Shown one piece after another: positions 8,330 through 18,131 of a stretch of DNA of 64,000 bases. The first letter of the stretch is position 1. Every line of letters begins with the position of its first letter. The notes under the pieces are model-generated. The model was not told the DNA's origin. It saw only the letters and a list, made by a program, of their open reading frames with translations, and searched no databases. Both the position numbers and the translations under genes were made by a program. Source of the DNA: Nitrospirillum viridazoti CBAmc (GTDB lineage Bacteria > Pseudomonadota > Alphaproteobacteria > Azospirillales > Azospirillaceae); NCBI RefSeq assembly GCF_000730165.1, contig NZ_CP022111.1, forward strand, positions 1,736,001 to 1,800,000. Direction: 5' to 3'.

Positions 8330-10699
8330 ATGACGGCCCGGAACAGGCATCCCCGCAGGTCCCTTCCTCGTCTGGTTCTGCTGGCCGCCGCTTGCGTGCC
8401 CACCGCCGCCGCGGCGCAGACCTACGCCACCGGCTACTCCGCCGGCTGGTGGTCGCAACTGGGCCTGACCAACGCCATCGAGGTGGCGGCCACCGGCGGC
8501 AGCGGCATCACCATCGGCCTGGTCGATACCGGCGTGGTGGCGACCCAGGCGGACGTCACCGGCCGCGTGTCCACCGCCTCCTCCTGCGCCGCCCGTACAT
8601 TCACCTGCCCCAGGGGCTACACCGACGACAACGGCCACGGCACCGCCACGGCCGCCATCGCCGCCGGCGCCGTCACCAGCAGCGGGGCCGGCATGGCCGG
8701 CGTGGCGCCCAAGGCCACCATCCTGTCGGAAAAGGCGCTGAACGTCAGCGGCAGCGGCACGGACACGGATGTGGCCAACGGCATCATCAAGGCCGCCGAC
8801 GCCGGCGCCAAGGTCATCAACCTGTCGCTGACCTACCTGCCCACCAACACCATCGTCACCGCCATCAACTACGCCGCAGCCAAGGGTGCGGTGCTGGTGT
8901 TCGCCGGCGGCAACTCCGCCACCGTCCTGAACGGCGGCGCCAATTCCACCGGCCTGTCGGCGACGGCCCTGACCCATCTGGCCTTCGCCGGATCGGTCAG
9001 CGGCGCCAACAAGCTGTCCAGCTTTTCCAACACGCCCGGTTCCGGCTATGCCGTCGCCGGGACGACGCGGGTCAGCTACGCCTCCCTCTGGCTGATGGCG
9101 CCTGGGGAGAGCATCGTCGCGCCCGGCATCCAGTACGGCGCCAACGCCCTGGCCTATTGGAGCGGCACATCCATGGCCGCCCCCATGGTGTCCGGCGCCG
9201 TCGCGCTGCTGGAAGCCACGTGGCCGGTGCTGTACCGCAACGGCACCGCCACCGCCGTGCTGTTCGCCTCGGCCACCGACATGGGCGCCAAGGGTGTGGA
9301 CAACACCTACGGCAACGGCTTGATGAACCTGACGGCGGCGTTCAAGCCGCTGGGCGCCCTGTCGGTGGTGGGGGCCAACGGCAAGTCCCTGCCCGTCACC
9401 GGCCTGACGGGCAGCCTGATCACCGGCGGCGCCCTGGGCGCGCTGGGCGGCATCAGCGCCCAGTTGGCCAGCTATACCGCCTTCGACGGTTATCAGCGCA
9501 ACTTCACCGTCAACCTCAGCGGCCTTATCGCCAAGCAGCCGGTCTCCGCCGCCTCCATCACCGCGGCGCTGCCCGCGCCCACCGTCACCACCAGCAGCAC
9601 CAAGTTCGCCGATGGCGGCCGCCTGATGCTGGCCTACACCGATGGCCCCGGCCTGGACATCGTTGGCCGGCCCCAGCCCCTGGCGCCGCGCGACGGCTAT
9701 GCCGGCCATGACGGCTGGGCCCTGGCCTACAGCCAGGGCGGCCTGACGCTGGCCGCCGGTCAGGGCTTTCCGGCATCCGCCTCCTTCGCCCAGGCGCTGT
9801 GGGGCGACGGCACGCCGGTGGCGGACGCCGCCGGTACGACCGCCAGCACGCTGGGCGTGTCCACGGCCCTGACCGGGCTGGCCCAGGGGGGCGGATTTGC
9901 GGCGCTGGGCACGGATTTGGATGGCTGGGTGGGCCGCGCCCTCGGCGGTGCCCGCCTGGCGCTCAGCTGGTCCGGCGCCCCTGGGGCGGACACCGTGTCC
10001 CGGCGCGACCTGGCCGGCGGCGACTGGAACCCCTGGCGGGGCCCTGTGCTGACCGGTGGCGGGCTGGATCGCCAGGCCGACGCCGTGGCCGCCGGCCTGA
10101 ACTGGACCCTGGGGCCGGGCTGGAGCACCAGCCTGTCGGCCAGCCTGCTGGATGAGCGCGACGGCCTGCTGGGCAGCCGCTATCGCGGCGGCGGGGTGCT
10201 GGGCCTGGGCGACCATAACGACACCGTGTCCCTGGGGCTGGCTACCGCCGTCTCCCTGTGGCGGGGCGGCAGCCTGATGCTGGATGCCAGCCTGGCCCGC
10301 ACCGGCGCGGCGGACAGTGCCCATGGCGTCGTCAGCGGCATCGGGCCCCTGCTGGCCCGATCCTATGGCCTGGCGCTGGCCCAGCGCGACGCGGTGACGG
10401 AAGGCGACAGCCTGACGGCCGTCTGGCGCCGCCCCCTGCGCGTGGTCGCCGGCGCCGCCACCCTGCTGATGACCAGCGTGGACGACCAAGGCTATGCCAC
10501 CACCACGCCTACGCGGGTGTCGCTGCGGCCGGACGGGGCGGAAACGGACATGGCGCTGAGCTACGCCGCACCCGTGGCCACCGGCCGCTGGGGCCAGACG
10601 CTGAGCGTGATCGGCAGCCTGGAACTGCGCCAGGACGCCGGCAACATCCGGGGCCTGACCGATCAGGTGGCACGGGTCGGCCTCAACTTCCGCTTTTAA
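8330..10699 (+). CDS. S8 (subtilisin-like) serine protease with autotransporter barrel
   Basis: 789 aa. A Sec signal ends near A29-Q30 (AACVPTAAAAQ). The peptidase S8 domain (about 50-345) has a complete triad: D66 in GLVDTGV, H103 in DNGHGTA, S281 in SGTSMAAP. After a linker the C-terminal part (about 500-789) is rich in alternating polar/aromatic strands and ends in phenylalanine (VGLNFRF), as in beta-barrel autotransporter domains. The protease is therefore probably secreted by a type V mechanism and displayed or released at the surface. The start at 8330 is used because it places the signal peptide at the N-terminus and has GGGAGAG upstream; a GTG at 8276 would add 18 residues ahead of it. 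Confidence 0.88.
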   Translation: MTARNRHPRRSLPRLVLLAAACVPTAAAAQTYATGYSAGWWSQLGLTNAIEVAATGGSGITIGLVDTGVVATQADVTGRVSTASSCAARTFTCPRGYTDDNGHGTATAAIAAGAVTSSGAGMAGVAPKATILSEKALNVSGSGTDTDVANGIIKAADAGAKVINLSLTYLPTNTIVTAINYAAAKGAVLVFAGGNSATVLNGGANSTGLSATALTHLAFAGSVSGANKLSSFSNTPGSGYAVAGTTRVSYASLWLMAPGESIVAPGIQYGANALAYWSGTSMAAPMVSGAVALLEATWPVLYRNGTATAVLFASATDMGAKGVDNTYGNGLMNLTAAFKPLGALSVVGANGKSLPVTGLTGSLITGGALGALGGISAQLASYTAFDGYQRNFTVNLSGLIAKQPVSAASITAALPAPTVTTSSTKFADGGRLMLAYTDGPGLDIVGRPQPLAPRDGYAGHDGWALAYSQGGLTLAAGQGFPASASFAQALWGDGTPVADAAGTTASTLGVSTALTGLAQGGGFAALGTDLDGWVGRALGGARLALSWSGAPGADTVSRRDLAGGDWNPWRGPVLTGGGLDRQADAVAAGLNWTLGPGWSTSLSASLLDERDGLLGSRYRGGGVLGLGDHNDTVSLGLATAVSLWRGGSLMLDASLARTGAADSAHGVVSGIGPLLARSYGLALAQRDAVTEGDSLTAVWRRPLRVVAGAATLLMTSVDDQGYATTTPTRVSLRPDGAETDMALSYAAPVATGRWGQTLSVIGSLELRQDAGNIRGLTDQVARVGLNFRF

Positions 10700-10815
10700 A
10701 AGCCGTTCGCCACATCGGTCATGTAAAATTCAAGCGCCAGGGTGACCGCGCGCACATCCGCCGCCCGGAGCGCCCGTATCTTGGCCGCCATCCTAACCCT
10801 ATCGGAGTGCACCCG

Positions 10816-11322
10816 ATGTCGCTTTCCATGTACCAGGCTTCCGTGCCGGTGTTCCTGCGCCTGCTGGGCAACCTGTCCGCCATCCTGGACAAGGCCGCCG
10901 CCCATGCCGATGCCAAGAAGATTGACCCGGCGGTGTTCGTGAATGCCCGCCTGGCCCCCGACATGCACCCGCTGGCCCGCCAGATCCAGATCGCCAGCGA
11001 CGCCGCCAAGGGTGCCGCCGCCCGTCTGGCCGGCGTCGAGGTCCCCAGCTTCCCGGATACCGAAACCACCTTCGCCGACCTGCAGGCCCGCATCGCCAAG
11101 ACGGTGGATTTCCTGAAGGGCGTGACCCCGGCCCAGATCGACGGCAGTGAAGAGCGCACCATCACCCTGAAGATCCGGGGCGAGGACGTGCACTTCCCCG
11201 GCCAGGCCTTCCTGCTGTTCTTTGCCATTCCCAACTTCTTTTTCCACGTCACCACCGCCTACGACATCCTGCGCCACAATGGGGTGGAGCTGGGCAAGAT
11301 GGACTTCCTGGGCCGTCCGTAA
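10816..11322 (+). CDS. DUF1993 family protein
   Basis: A 168-aa helical protein whose N-terminus (MSLSMYQASVPVFLRLLGNL) and C-terminus (FFFHVTTAYDILRHNGVELG) match DUF1993, a DinB-like four-helix family of unknown function. Histidines at M.PLARQ and FHVTTAYDILRHNG occupy places where DinB-like proteins bind metal, but no activity is established. The start at 10816 is chosen from the family N-terminus and the CGGAG 8-12 bases upstream; an in-frame opening extends back into the protease gene. Followed by a clear terminator. Monocistronic. Confidence 0.88.
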   Translation: MSLSMYQASVPVFLRLLGNLSAILDKAAAHADAKKIDPAVFVNARLAPDMHPLARQIQIASDAAKGAAARLAGVEVPSFPDTETTFADLQARIAKTVDFLKGVTPAQIDGSEERTITLKIRGEDVHFPGQAFLLFFAIPNFFFHVTTAYDILRHNGVELGKMDFLGRP

Positions 11323-11348
11323 GCGACATCCGGGTCTTTACAGATCAG

Positions 11349-11378
11349 AAGGCGGCGTCCCCGGGGCGCCGCCTTTTT
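11349..11378 (+). terminator. rho-independent terminator after DUF1993 gene
   Basis: AAGGCGGCG (11349-11357) pairs perfectly with CGCCGCCTT (11367-11375) around a 9-nt loop and runs into TTTTT. Confidence 0.88.
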
Positions 11379-11466
11379 CATGCACGCACTACTGCCATAT
11401 TCTGTCAGCAGAACTTCGTAAAGTGACCCCCGAGACCAACCACCGACACCCTTGGGAGACGTCGCG

Positions 11467-12063
11467 ATGCTCACCTTCTTCCACTGCCCCAGCACCCGCT
11501 CGTCCAGCATCCATTACCTGCTGGAGGAACTGGGCGTTCCCTATGAGAGCGAACACATCGACATCCGGGCCGAAGGCGGCGCGCCGGAAAGCTATCGCGC
11601 CATCCAACCGCACAAGAAGGTGCCGGCCGTCCGGCATAACGGCGTGGTGGTGACGGAGCGCGCGGCCATCACCCTCTACCTGGCCGATGCCTTTCCGGAG
11701 GCGGGCCTGGCCCCCGCCCTGGACGATCCGCGCCGCGGCCCTTACCTGACCAGCGTGGTCTACATCGATTCCGTGGTCGACCCCTGCCTGGTGGCGCACA
11801 TGAACCAGTGGCCCTACGACGGCAAGGGGGCGGCCTACGGCAAGTTCGAGGACATGGTGACCAACCTGGAGCGCACCTTGAGCGCCCACGACTACGCCGT
11901 CGGTGACCGCTTCACCGCCGCCGACACCCAGTGGGGGGTCATGATGTACTGGGCCCTGGACGTCATGGGCCTGTTCAAGGACAAGCCCGTCTTCCGCGCC
12001 TACCTCAACCGCCTGGCCGAACGCCCCGCCTTCCAGCGCTTCGCCAAGACTATGGCGGCGTGA
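11467..12063 (+). CDS. glutathione S-transferase family protein
   Basis: 198 aa with an N-terminal thioredoxin-like GST domain (LTFFHCPSTRSSSIHYLLEE, 2-21; catalytic Ser/Cys around residues 6-12). The cis-proline block is HKKVPAVRHNG and the glutathione gamma-Glu contact motif is VVVTERAAI. The C-terminal helical domain (about 85-198) contains the N-capping box region FTAADTQWG. The probable role is glutathione conjugation or peroxide detoxification; the substrate is unknown. ATG 11467 is preferred over TTG 11452, with GGGAGA upstream at good spacing. Confidence 0.88.
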   Translation: MLTFFHCPSTRSSSIHYLLEELGVPYESEHIDIRAEGGAPESYRAIQPHKKVPAVRHNGVVVTERAAITLYLADAFPEAGLAPALDDPRRGPYLTSVVYIDSVVDPCLVAHMNQWPYDGKGAAYGKFEDMVTNLERTLSAHDYAVGDRFTAADTQWGVMMYWALDVMGLFKDKPVFRAYLNRLAERPAFQRFAKTMAA

Positions 12064-12080
12064 TCAGGGCGGCGCACTCC

Positions 12081-13214
12081 TCAAAGCTCCACTTCATGGC
12101 CCCGGTCGACGTCACGACCGGGGTCGAAATCCTCGCCGTTGGTCAATGCCTCAAGGAACGGCACCAACGGGTCGCGCCCCTGTGCACGGTACCGGCGAAT
12201 GAAAGCGATGCGGTCCCGGATGGCGCGGTCGGAATCCCGTTCCAGCCGAGCCAGCACGGGTTCCCATTCTTCCCAGGCCGCGCCCTCCCGCCCCAACGCT
12301 TGGGCCAAGGTCGCCGCCGCCAAGCGACGCACGACCACGGACCGATCGCGGGCCGCCTGCTCCAGATAGCAGGTCTTCGTGGCCGGACAGACAACGGGCC
12401 TGGTCGCGTATAGCCGAACCGGACGATAGATATTGAACGGCTTGTTGATCATCTCACGGCTCCATCCTTCTGGCCACGCGGCCTGCCCTTCAATCAGGGT
12501 GTGCAGCGCAACCATACGCACGATGGGCTGAACCGCACCGACGGCAAGAGCGGGCAGATGGCCATCCAGATACGGCTGACGTAACGCCTGGCGCAGGATG
12601 CTGCCGGCGGGTCCGGCAACCGCACGGCCTATCCGGTGGGCGAGGGCATCCGCCATTTCGGGCCGCACCAGGAAAAGGTTTTCCGGGTGGACGTGGGGCT
12701 CAAGCCGCCATCGTCCCCATGTCGGTACCCTGGCCAGCAGGAAGTAGGCTGCATCCGCCAGGCCCTCCGGTCCCACATGTGTAGCCACCCGCACAACGCA
12801 TCGTCGTGCCGCCGCCCGCACGGCCGGCGCCCAGTCGTTTTGCCGATAAGCGATCGCCGCTATCCAAAACACACCCGGCGGCGCCTGGTCTATCTTGTCC
12901 AGGGCGGCCTGGCGGAGGTGGCCGTCACGGTGGAAAAGAAACAGATACTCCAGACCCGGCGTCGCACGCAGCAGGCCCATTTCCCCCTCTGCGCCACCCA
13001 GCCATCGTTGCAAAAATTCCACCGGCGCCGGCGGAACGGCGACGAGGGCGTCGCGGACGTGTTGGCCCACCGCCACCAGCTTCTGAGGCGGCAGGCCCGC
13101 GATCAGAGACACGACCCGCTGGACGCTATCCTCGCGCGCCCGGCCTTGCCGGAGGTCGCTTTCCAAACGCCACAATGCGTCATCGACGGCTTCAGGCAGG
13201 CTCCATAGCTTCAC
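12081..13214 (-). CDS. hypothetical HEAT-like helical repeat protein
   Basis: About 377 aa, composed almost entirely of short amphipathic helices with Ala/Arg-rich repeats (for example DWAPAVRAAARRCVV and RSVVVRRLAAATLAQALG), suggesting an armadillo/HEAT-type scaffold. There is no signal peptide or catalytic motif. The GTG at 13214 is preferred because GAGGAGA lies 8 bases upstream; a longer version from 13253 would overlap the preceding amidohydrolase gene by 26 bases. It follows that gene closely, so it may be the last cistron of the iaaA-amidohydrolase operon. Function unknown. Confidence 0.62.
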   Translation of the reverse strand: MKLWSLPEAVDDALWRLESDLRQGRAREDSVQRVVSLIAGLPPQKLVAVGQHVRDALVAVPPAPVEFLQRWLGGAEGEMGLLRATPGLEYLFLFHRDGHLRQAALDKIDQAPPGVFWIAAIAYRQNDWAPAVRAAARRCVVRVATHVGPEGLADAAYFLLARVPTWGRWRLEPHVHPENLFLVRPEMADALAHRIGRAVAGPAGSILRQALRQPYLDGHLPALAVGAVQPIVRMVALHTLIEGQAAWPEGWSREMINKPFNIYRPVRLYATRPVVCPATKTCYLEQAARDRSVVVRRLAAATLAQALGREGAAWEEWEPVLARLERDSDRAIRDRIAFIRRYRAQGRDPLVPFLEALTNGEDFDPGRDVDRGHEVEL

Positions 13215-13227
13215 GGCCCGTCTCTCC

Positions 13228-14517
13228 TCACGGCTTCCGTACCACCGTGCCACCTTTCATGACAAAGACGACGTTGGCCACGGCATCAATATCCTGGGTG
13301 GGGTCGCCGGTCACGGCCACCAGGTCGGCCAGCAGGCCGGCGTGGATGCGGCCGAAATGGTCGGCTTGGCCCAGGATGCGGGCGTTGGTGGCCGTAGCCG
13401 CCGTCAGCGCCTGGGCCGGGGTCATGCCGTAGCGCACCATCCACACCAGCTCTCGCGCGTTCTCGCCATGGGCGAAGACGCCCACGTCGCTGCCACAGCC
13501 GATGGTGACGCCCGCCTTCAGCGCGCGGCGGAAGGCTCCCTCCGCCGCCTGCATGGCCGGCGTGGGCGGGGTCTGGCCGGGGACGTAGCCCTTGAAATAG
13601 CGGCTGGTGGCCTCCGGCGCCGTCAGGGTGGGGAGGTAGGCGACGCCGCGCTTAGCCATTTCCTGGAAGGTGGCGTCGGTACCGCCATAGCCATGCTCGA
13701 TGGTGTCCACGCCGGCCAGCACCGCCCGGCGCATGCCCTCATCCGACGCGGCGTGCGCCGCCACCGGGCGGCCGGTGTCGTGGGCAGCGGCGATCAGGGC
13801 CGCCATTTCCGCCCGGCTGAAGGTGGGGCGGGTGCCGCCGTCCGGCCCGGTGCGGTAGTCGGCATAGAACTTGATCCAATCCGCGCCGCGCGCCGCCTGG
13901 CCGCGGGCGGCAGCGGCCACCGCCGCCTCACCGCTCGCCTCCTCCGCCCCCTGGGGTAGGTCCATATCCTCGCGGAACTTGGCGACGGGGGGACCATAGG
14001 CGCCGCTGGCCACGATGGCGCGGGTGGCGACGAACAGGCGCGGGCCGGGGATCAGCCCATCCTCGATGGCCTTCTTCAGGCCGACATCGGCATAGCCCGC
14101 CCCCTCCGTCCCCAGGTCACGGAGGGTGGTGAAACCAGCCATCAAGGTGGCCGTGGCCTGACGCCCCGCCCGCAGGGTGCGGTAAGACAGGCTTTCCCGC
14201 AGCACCTGGTCATCCCACGACGCCTCGTTATAGGGGTGCAGGAACAGGTGGGAGTGCAGATCGATCAGGCCGGGCAGCAGCGTGGCGCCCGGCAAATCCA
14301 GCACCGCCACACCAGCCGGCGCGCCCAAGGAGGCCTCCGGCCCCACGGCCTGGATGCGGTCGCCCCTGACCAACACGGCCCAGCCGGCGTGGGGTGCCGC
14401 CTCCTCCGCCGTCCAGACCCTGGCCGGGCGGATCAGCAGCAGAGCATCGTCCGCCCACGCCGCCAGCGGCAGGAAGGACAGACACGCGATCAGGCAGGCC
14501 GTGAACAGACGGTGCAT
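13228..14517 (-). CDS. exported amidohydrolase (metal-dependent dipeptidase-like)
   Basis: 429 aa with a Sec signal ([22 protein letters not shown]). Amidohydrolase-superfamily ligands appear in order: HSH in LIDLHSHLF, a lysine in DWIKFYADY that could be carbamylated, His in VAAHAAS, His in TIEHGYG, and Asp in [12 protein letters not shown]. The closest general type is the exported imidazolonepropionase-like/Xaa-Pro dipeptidase group acting on N-acyl or dipeptide substrates. It starts 4 bases after the stop of the isoaspartyl peptidase gene, so the two are surely co-translated; a periplasmic dipeptide-degrading pair is the natural reading. Confidence 0.85.
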   Translation of the reverse strand: MHRLFTACLIACLSFLPLAAWADDALLLIRPARVWTAEEAAPHAGWAVLVRGDRIQAVGPEASLGAPAGVAVLDLPGATLLPGLIDLHSHLFLHPYNEASWDDQVLRESLSYRTLRAGRQATATLMAGFTTLRDLGTEGAGYADVGLKKAIEDGLIPGPRLFVATRAIVASGAYGPPVAKFREDMDLPQGAEEASGEAAVAAAARGQAARGADWIKFYADYRTGPDGGTRPTFSRAEMAALIAAAHDTGRPVAAHAASDEGMRRAVLAGVDTIEHGYGGTDATFQEMAKRGVAYLPTLTAPEATSRYFKGYVPGQTPPTPAMQAAEGAFRRALKAGVTIGCGSDVGVFAHGENARELVWMVRYGMTPAQALTAATATNARILGQADHFGRIHAGLLADLVAVTGDPTQDIDAVANVVFVMKGGTVVRKP

Positions 14518-14521
14518 GGGA

Positions 14522-15634
14522 TCAGGGCTCGTTCTTCGGGTGGGCCTTGGCGGCGCCCTCATCCTTGAAGATGCCGAATTCCGGCGTCCCGCCCTGCTTC
14601 ACCCGGATGCGGTACATGCCGGTGGTGTTGAAGCCCCAGGCCAACGTGCCGTCGGGGGTGGCGGCGATGACGCCGCCGTCACCGCCCAGGGCCGTCAGGC
14701 GGTGCTGGATCACTTCATCCACCGCCGCCTGCAGCTTCATATGCCGGTATTGCACCAGGGCGCAGATTTCCCGCGCCACGGTCAGGCGGATGAAGTACTC
14801 GCCCGACCCGGTGGCGGAGACGGCGCAGGATTGGTTGGAGGCATAGGTGCCGGCGCCGATGATGGGGCTGTCGCCGATGCGGCCCGGCCGCTTGGCCGTC
14901 ATGCCACCGGTGGAGGTGGCGGCGGCCACGTTGCCTTTGGCGTCCACGGCCACGGCGCCCACCGTGCCGAAGCGATGGGCGTCCGCCGGCTCGAAGTTTC
15001 TGAGGTCCAGCAGGGTGTGCTTGTCCGGCTCGGGCGGGGCGCCCGCCGGGCGGGGCGGCACGGGCAGGCCTTTCTCCGTCAGTTCCTTGACCAGCGCCTG
15101 CCAGCGCCGTTCGGTGAAGAACCAGGCGGGGTCGGCCTGTTCTAGGCCCGCTTCTTTGGAAAATGCGTCCGCGCCTTCGCCCGCCAGCATGACGTGCGGC
15201 GTCTTTTCCATGACGGCGCGGGCCAGGCTGACGGGGTGGCGGGTGTGGGTAACGGTGGCGACGGAACCGGCCTTCAGGGTGGCGCCGTCCATGATGGCGG
15301 AATCCATCTCATTGCGGCCGGCGGCGGTGAAGACCGCGCCCCGGCCGGCGTTGAACAAGGGGTCATCCTCCAGCACATTCACCGCCGCCTCGACCGCGTC
15401 CAGCGCCGTGCCGCCGGACTTCAGCACGGCGGTGCCGGCCTCCAGCGCCGCGGCCATGCCGGCCTGGTAAGCGGCCGCCGCCTCCGGCGTCAGCTTGGCG
15501 GGATCGACCGTGCCGGCGCCGCCATGCAGCTCCAGCGCCCAGGGGTGCACCTTTTCGGCCGCCAGCGCGGTGCCGCCCAGCAGCGTCCACCCCAAAGCCA
15601 CACCCGCCAGCATCCGCGCGCCGGTCCTCGCCAT
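14522..15634 (-). CDS. iaaA: exported isoaspartyl peptidase / L-asparaginase (Ntn hydrolase)
   Basis: 370 aa. The proenzyme is autocleaved before the threonine of the [10 protein letters not shown] motif, producing alpha and beta chains. Upstream signatures include [11 protein letters not shown] and [21 protein letters not shown], and downstream [23 protein letters not shown] and TGSGE. An N-terminal signal ([20 protein letters not shown]) sends it to the periplasm, where it would hydrolyse beta-aspartyl dipeptides and possibly asparagine. The start at 15634 is selected for the signal; an upstream in-frame start exists at 15676. Operon partner of the amidohydrolase immediately downstream. Confidence 0.92.
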   Translation of the reverse strand: MARTGARMLAGVALGWTLLGGTALAAEKVHPWALELHGGAGTVDPAKLTPEAAAAYQAGMAAALEAGTAVLKSGGTALDAVEAAVNVLEDDPLFNAGRGAVFTAAGRNEMDSAIMDGATLKAGSVATVTHTRHPVSLARAVMEKTPHVMLAGEGADAFSKEAGLEQADPAWFFTERRWQALVKELTEKGLPVPPRPAGAPPEPDKHTLLDLRNFEPADAHRFGTVGAVAVDAKGNVAAATSTGGMTAKRPGRIGDSPIIGAGTYASNQSCAVSATGSGEYFIRLTVAREICALVQYRHMKLQAAVDEVIQHRLTALGGDGGVIAATPDGTLAWGFNTTGMYRIRVKQGGTPEFGIFKDEGAAKAHPKNEP

Positions 15635-15993
15635 ACCCCTGTCCCCTTCAACGCCGTTATCCTTGACCGTCCCCAAGACGGCCGCCGATCATCACGCAGA
15701 ACGGATAAAGGATAAAGGGCCCATCAGCCCGGAACATCAGCCTGCGGCCAGGCGCTCCCGCGCGCTCATGAACGGGCCGGTGGGCGCGCGGGCGGCGGCA
15801 AAGGCGCCGAAGCCGATGGGGCGTCGCCCGAGGCCCTGGCGCGCCAAGTGACCGGCCTGTTCGCGGCCGGGCTGCCGGCGTGATGGCGTGAAGCCTGGAC
15901 GGGGGCGTGCCGCGCAGGCGATGATGGCGCCGTCCCAGACGTCCCCACCAAGGGGCCCCATCAAGGGGCCACATCAAGGGCAGCGCCGCCTCC
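15635..15993. other. 359-bp divergent gap without a supportable gene
   Basis: Lies between iaaA (leftward) and ampG (rightward). Several overlapping short frames cross it, including one on the + strand ending EALARQVTGLFAAGLPA at about 15882, but that frame has no start codon after its upstream stop. It could be the remnant of a decayed gene. The left part, with GGATAAAGGATAAAGGG near 15700, is AT-richer and may hold promoters. Confidence 0.45.
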
Positions 15994-17337
15994 ATGACCG
16001 CACCGTCGACTCCGCCATCCGCCGCCCCCGCTTCCGGATGGACCCTCTGGCTGGATCGCCGCGTGCTGACGGTGCTGTTCCTGGGCTTCGCCAGCGGACT
16101 GCCGTACTTCCTGCTGTTCTCCACCCTGTCGGCCTGGCTGACGGAGGTGCATGTCAGCCGCACCGCCATCGGCCTGTTCGCCATGGTGCGCAGCCCCTTC
16201 ACCTTCAAGCCGCTGTGGGCGCCGCTGATTGACCGGCTGCCCCTACCCCTGCTGACGCGCGCGTTGGGCCAGCGGCGCGGCTGGGCCCTGGTGACACAGG
16301 CGGCCCTGATGCTGGCCTTGTTGGCCATGGCGTCCAGCGATCCCGCCGCCAACCTCTATTGGCTGGCCATGGCCACCATCGCCACCTCCTTCGCCTCGGC
16401 CAGCCAGGACATCGTGCTGGACGCCCTGCGGGTGGAGTTGCTACCCGACACGCTGCAGGCGCCGGGGGCCGGCGCCTATCTGGTGGGCTACCGCCTGGGC
16501 ATGATCGTCGCCGGCGCCGGCGCCCTGTACCTGTCCACCCTGGTGCCCTGGTCCACCGTCTACGTAATCATGGCCGCCCTGGTGGTGGTGGGCATGGTGG
16601 CCGTGCTGCTGGCGCCGGAGCCCACGCGTCCGCCGGCCCCGCCCCGCCAGCGCTTCGACGTCTGGGTGCAGGACGCGGTGGTGGCGCCCTTCACCCGCTT
16701 CGCCACCCGGCGCGGCTGGCTGGCCATCCTGGTGTTCGTGGCCATCTACAAGCTGGGCGACGTCTATGTGAACGTCATGGCCACCAACTTCTTCCTGAGC
16801 GACGGCTACACCAAGGTGGAGATCGCGGCGGTGACGAAGATGCTGGGCATGGCTTGCGCCATCGCCGGCGCCATCGCCGGCGGCACGGTGGCCGGGCGCA
16901 CGGGCGCGGTGCGCGGCCTGTTCCTGTGCGGCACCTTCATGATCATCACCAACCTGATGTACGCCGTGCTGGCGACGCAGCCGCACAGCGTGACCCTGCT
17001 GGGCCTGGTGGTGGGGCTGGAATTCTTCGCCGGCGGCATGAGCGCCGCGGCCTTCACCGCCTTCCTGTCCCGCCTGTGCGACACGGGCTTCACCGCCACG
17101 CAGTACGCCCTGCTGTCCAGCCTGGCCACCCTGCCGCTGGACATCCTGTCGGGCGGGACCGGCTGGCTGGCGGACCAGCTGAATTCCTGGCCGCTGTACT
17201 TCACCATCAGCGCCGGCCTGGGCATTCCCGGCCTGGTGCTGCTGGCCTGGCTGGCGCGGCGGGCCGACATCCATCACCGGCCGGCGGAAGAAGAAGCCGT
17301 TGCCGGTCAGGACGGGCCGCGACCCGTGCCAGCGTAA
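15994..17337 (+). CDS. ampG: AmpG-type muropeptide permease (MFS)
   Basis: A 447-aa major facilitator protein with about 12 transmembrane helices. The AmpG hallmarks are FLGFASGLPYFLLFSTLSAWL at the first helix, the FTFKPLWAPLIDRL loop, GQRRGW between helices 2 and 3, and SQDIVLDALRVELL. Role: import of GlcNAc-anhydroMurNAc peptides for cell-wall recycling across the inner membrane. Divergent from the exported isoaspartyl peptidase operon. Its 3' end overlaps the convergent membrane-protein gene by 31 bases. Confidence 0.92.
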   Translation: MTAPSTPPSAAPASGWTLWLDRRVLTVLFLGFASGLPYFLLFSTLSAWLTEVHVSRTAIGLFAMVRSPFTFKPLWAPLIDRLPLPLLTRALGQRRGWALVTQAALMLALLAMASSDPAANLYWLAMATIATSFASASQDIVLDALRVELLPDTLQAPGAGAYLVGYRLGMIVAGAGALYLSTLVPWSTVYVIMAALVVVGMVAVLLAPEPTRPPAPPRQRFDVWVQDAVVAPFTRFATRRGWLAILVFVAIYKLGDVYVNVMATNFFLSDGYTKVEIAAVTKMLGMACAIAGAIAGGTVAGRTGAVRGLFLCGTFMIITNLMYAVLATQPHSVTLLGLVVGLEFFAGGMSAAAFTAFLSRLCDTGFTATQYALLSSLATLPLDILSGGTGWLADQLNSWPLYFTISAGLGIPGLVLLAWLARRADIHHRPAEEEAVAGQDGPRPVPA

Positions 17338-17876
17338 TCGGCACGCGGTGCCGCCTCCACCGTCACAGCACCCAGGTCGATGCCGGTGTCCGCACCCTTG
17401 CCTGACAGCCTTACGCTGCCCCCCACCAGGCTGACGCTGTTGCTCACCCCGGCGCCGCCCAGGGTGCGATCCACGCCCGCCAATAGGCCGCGTAGATTGA
17501 TGGGCCGGTCGGCATAGATCACCGGGTCCAGGATCTGGGTGCGCAGCACCAGCCGGCCGCTGGTCAACGAGGCCAGCGGGTCCACCTCCACCACCGCGCG
17601 GGCGGCGGTGATGGACGGCCGGTCCGGCGTCAGGGGATTGGCCAGGCTGAGGTCATGCAGCACCAGGCGGGCGATGACGCCACGCTGCACCTCCGGCTCC
17701 GCCCGCACCACCACGCCGCTGGCGGGGTCGTCGCTCACGCGCGCCATGACGGTCTGGGCCCAGCCGGGCAGATCCACCGCGTAGGGGAAGACCACTACCA
17801 GGACGACCGCCATGAGGATGAGGAACCCGACCAGGCGGAACAGCAGGCGGAAGGGGGCCGTGATCAGGGACAGCAT
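17307..17876 (-). CDS. hypothetical single-pass protein, AsmA-like N-terminus
   Basis: 189 aa with an N-terminal transmembrane anchor (about 8-33, FRLLFRLVGFLILMAVVLVVVF) followed by a beta-rich periplasmic domain (VEVDPLASLTSGRLVLRTQILDP, then ISV-type strands). This layout resembles a short AsmA/TamB-like membrane-anchored protein, but no definite family can be claimed. It overlaps the end of ampG tail-to-tail. Function unknown. Confidence 0.6.
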   Translation of the reverse strand: MLSLITAPFRLLFRLVGFLILMAVVLVVVFPYAVDLPGWAQTVMARVSDDPASGVVVRAEPEVQRGVIARLVLHDLSLANPLTPDRPSITAARAVVEVDPLASLTSGRLVLRTQILDPVIYADRPINLRGLLAGVDRTLGGAGVSNSVSLVGGSVRLSGKGADTGIDLGAVTVEAAPRADYAGTGRGPS

Positions 17877-18061
17877 GCGGGTTTGGCGGCGTCCAGGCGG
17901 ATAGGATGCGGCCGTGACTGTATCGGTGGTATCATTGCCCCGCCACCTGTTCTTCGCCGCGCCGATCGCCCGGCGTGGCAGGGATTGGCGCCTGATAAGG
18001 GCCGCGTTGGGCGGCGCATCGGACCCATGCCGAAAAATGCGCCGGGGCTTTGGCGAGGGCC

Positions 18062-18091
18062 TTGACAGCGCCGGGTCAGGTGTCCTACATG
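18062..18091 (+). promoter_or_regulatory. sigma70-type promoter for tRNA-Met
   Basis: A consensus -35 (TTGACA, 18062-18067) is followed after 18 bases by TACATG (18086-18091), a partial -10. It lies about 40 bases ahead of the tRNA, a normal distance for a tRNA leader. Confidence 0.5.
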
Positions 18092-18131
18092 ACGGCCCTC
18101 ACCAACGCCGGCCTGTCCGGCGGCGGTTTAT

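Noticed and set aside
8297-10489. 730-aa open frame antisense to the S8 autotransporter
   Set aside because: Low-complexity G/A/Q/H-rich translation without domains; a GC-bias shadow of the real gene, which has a signal peptide and full triad.
15737-15964. Small genes in the iaaA-ampG gap
   Set aside because: Frames on both strands lack starts with ribosome sites or recognisable products; kept only as an intergenic note.
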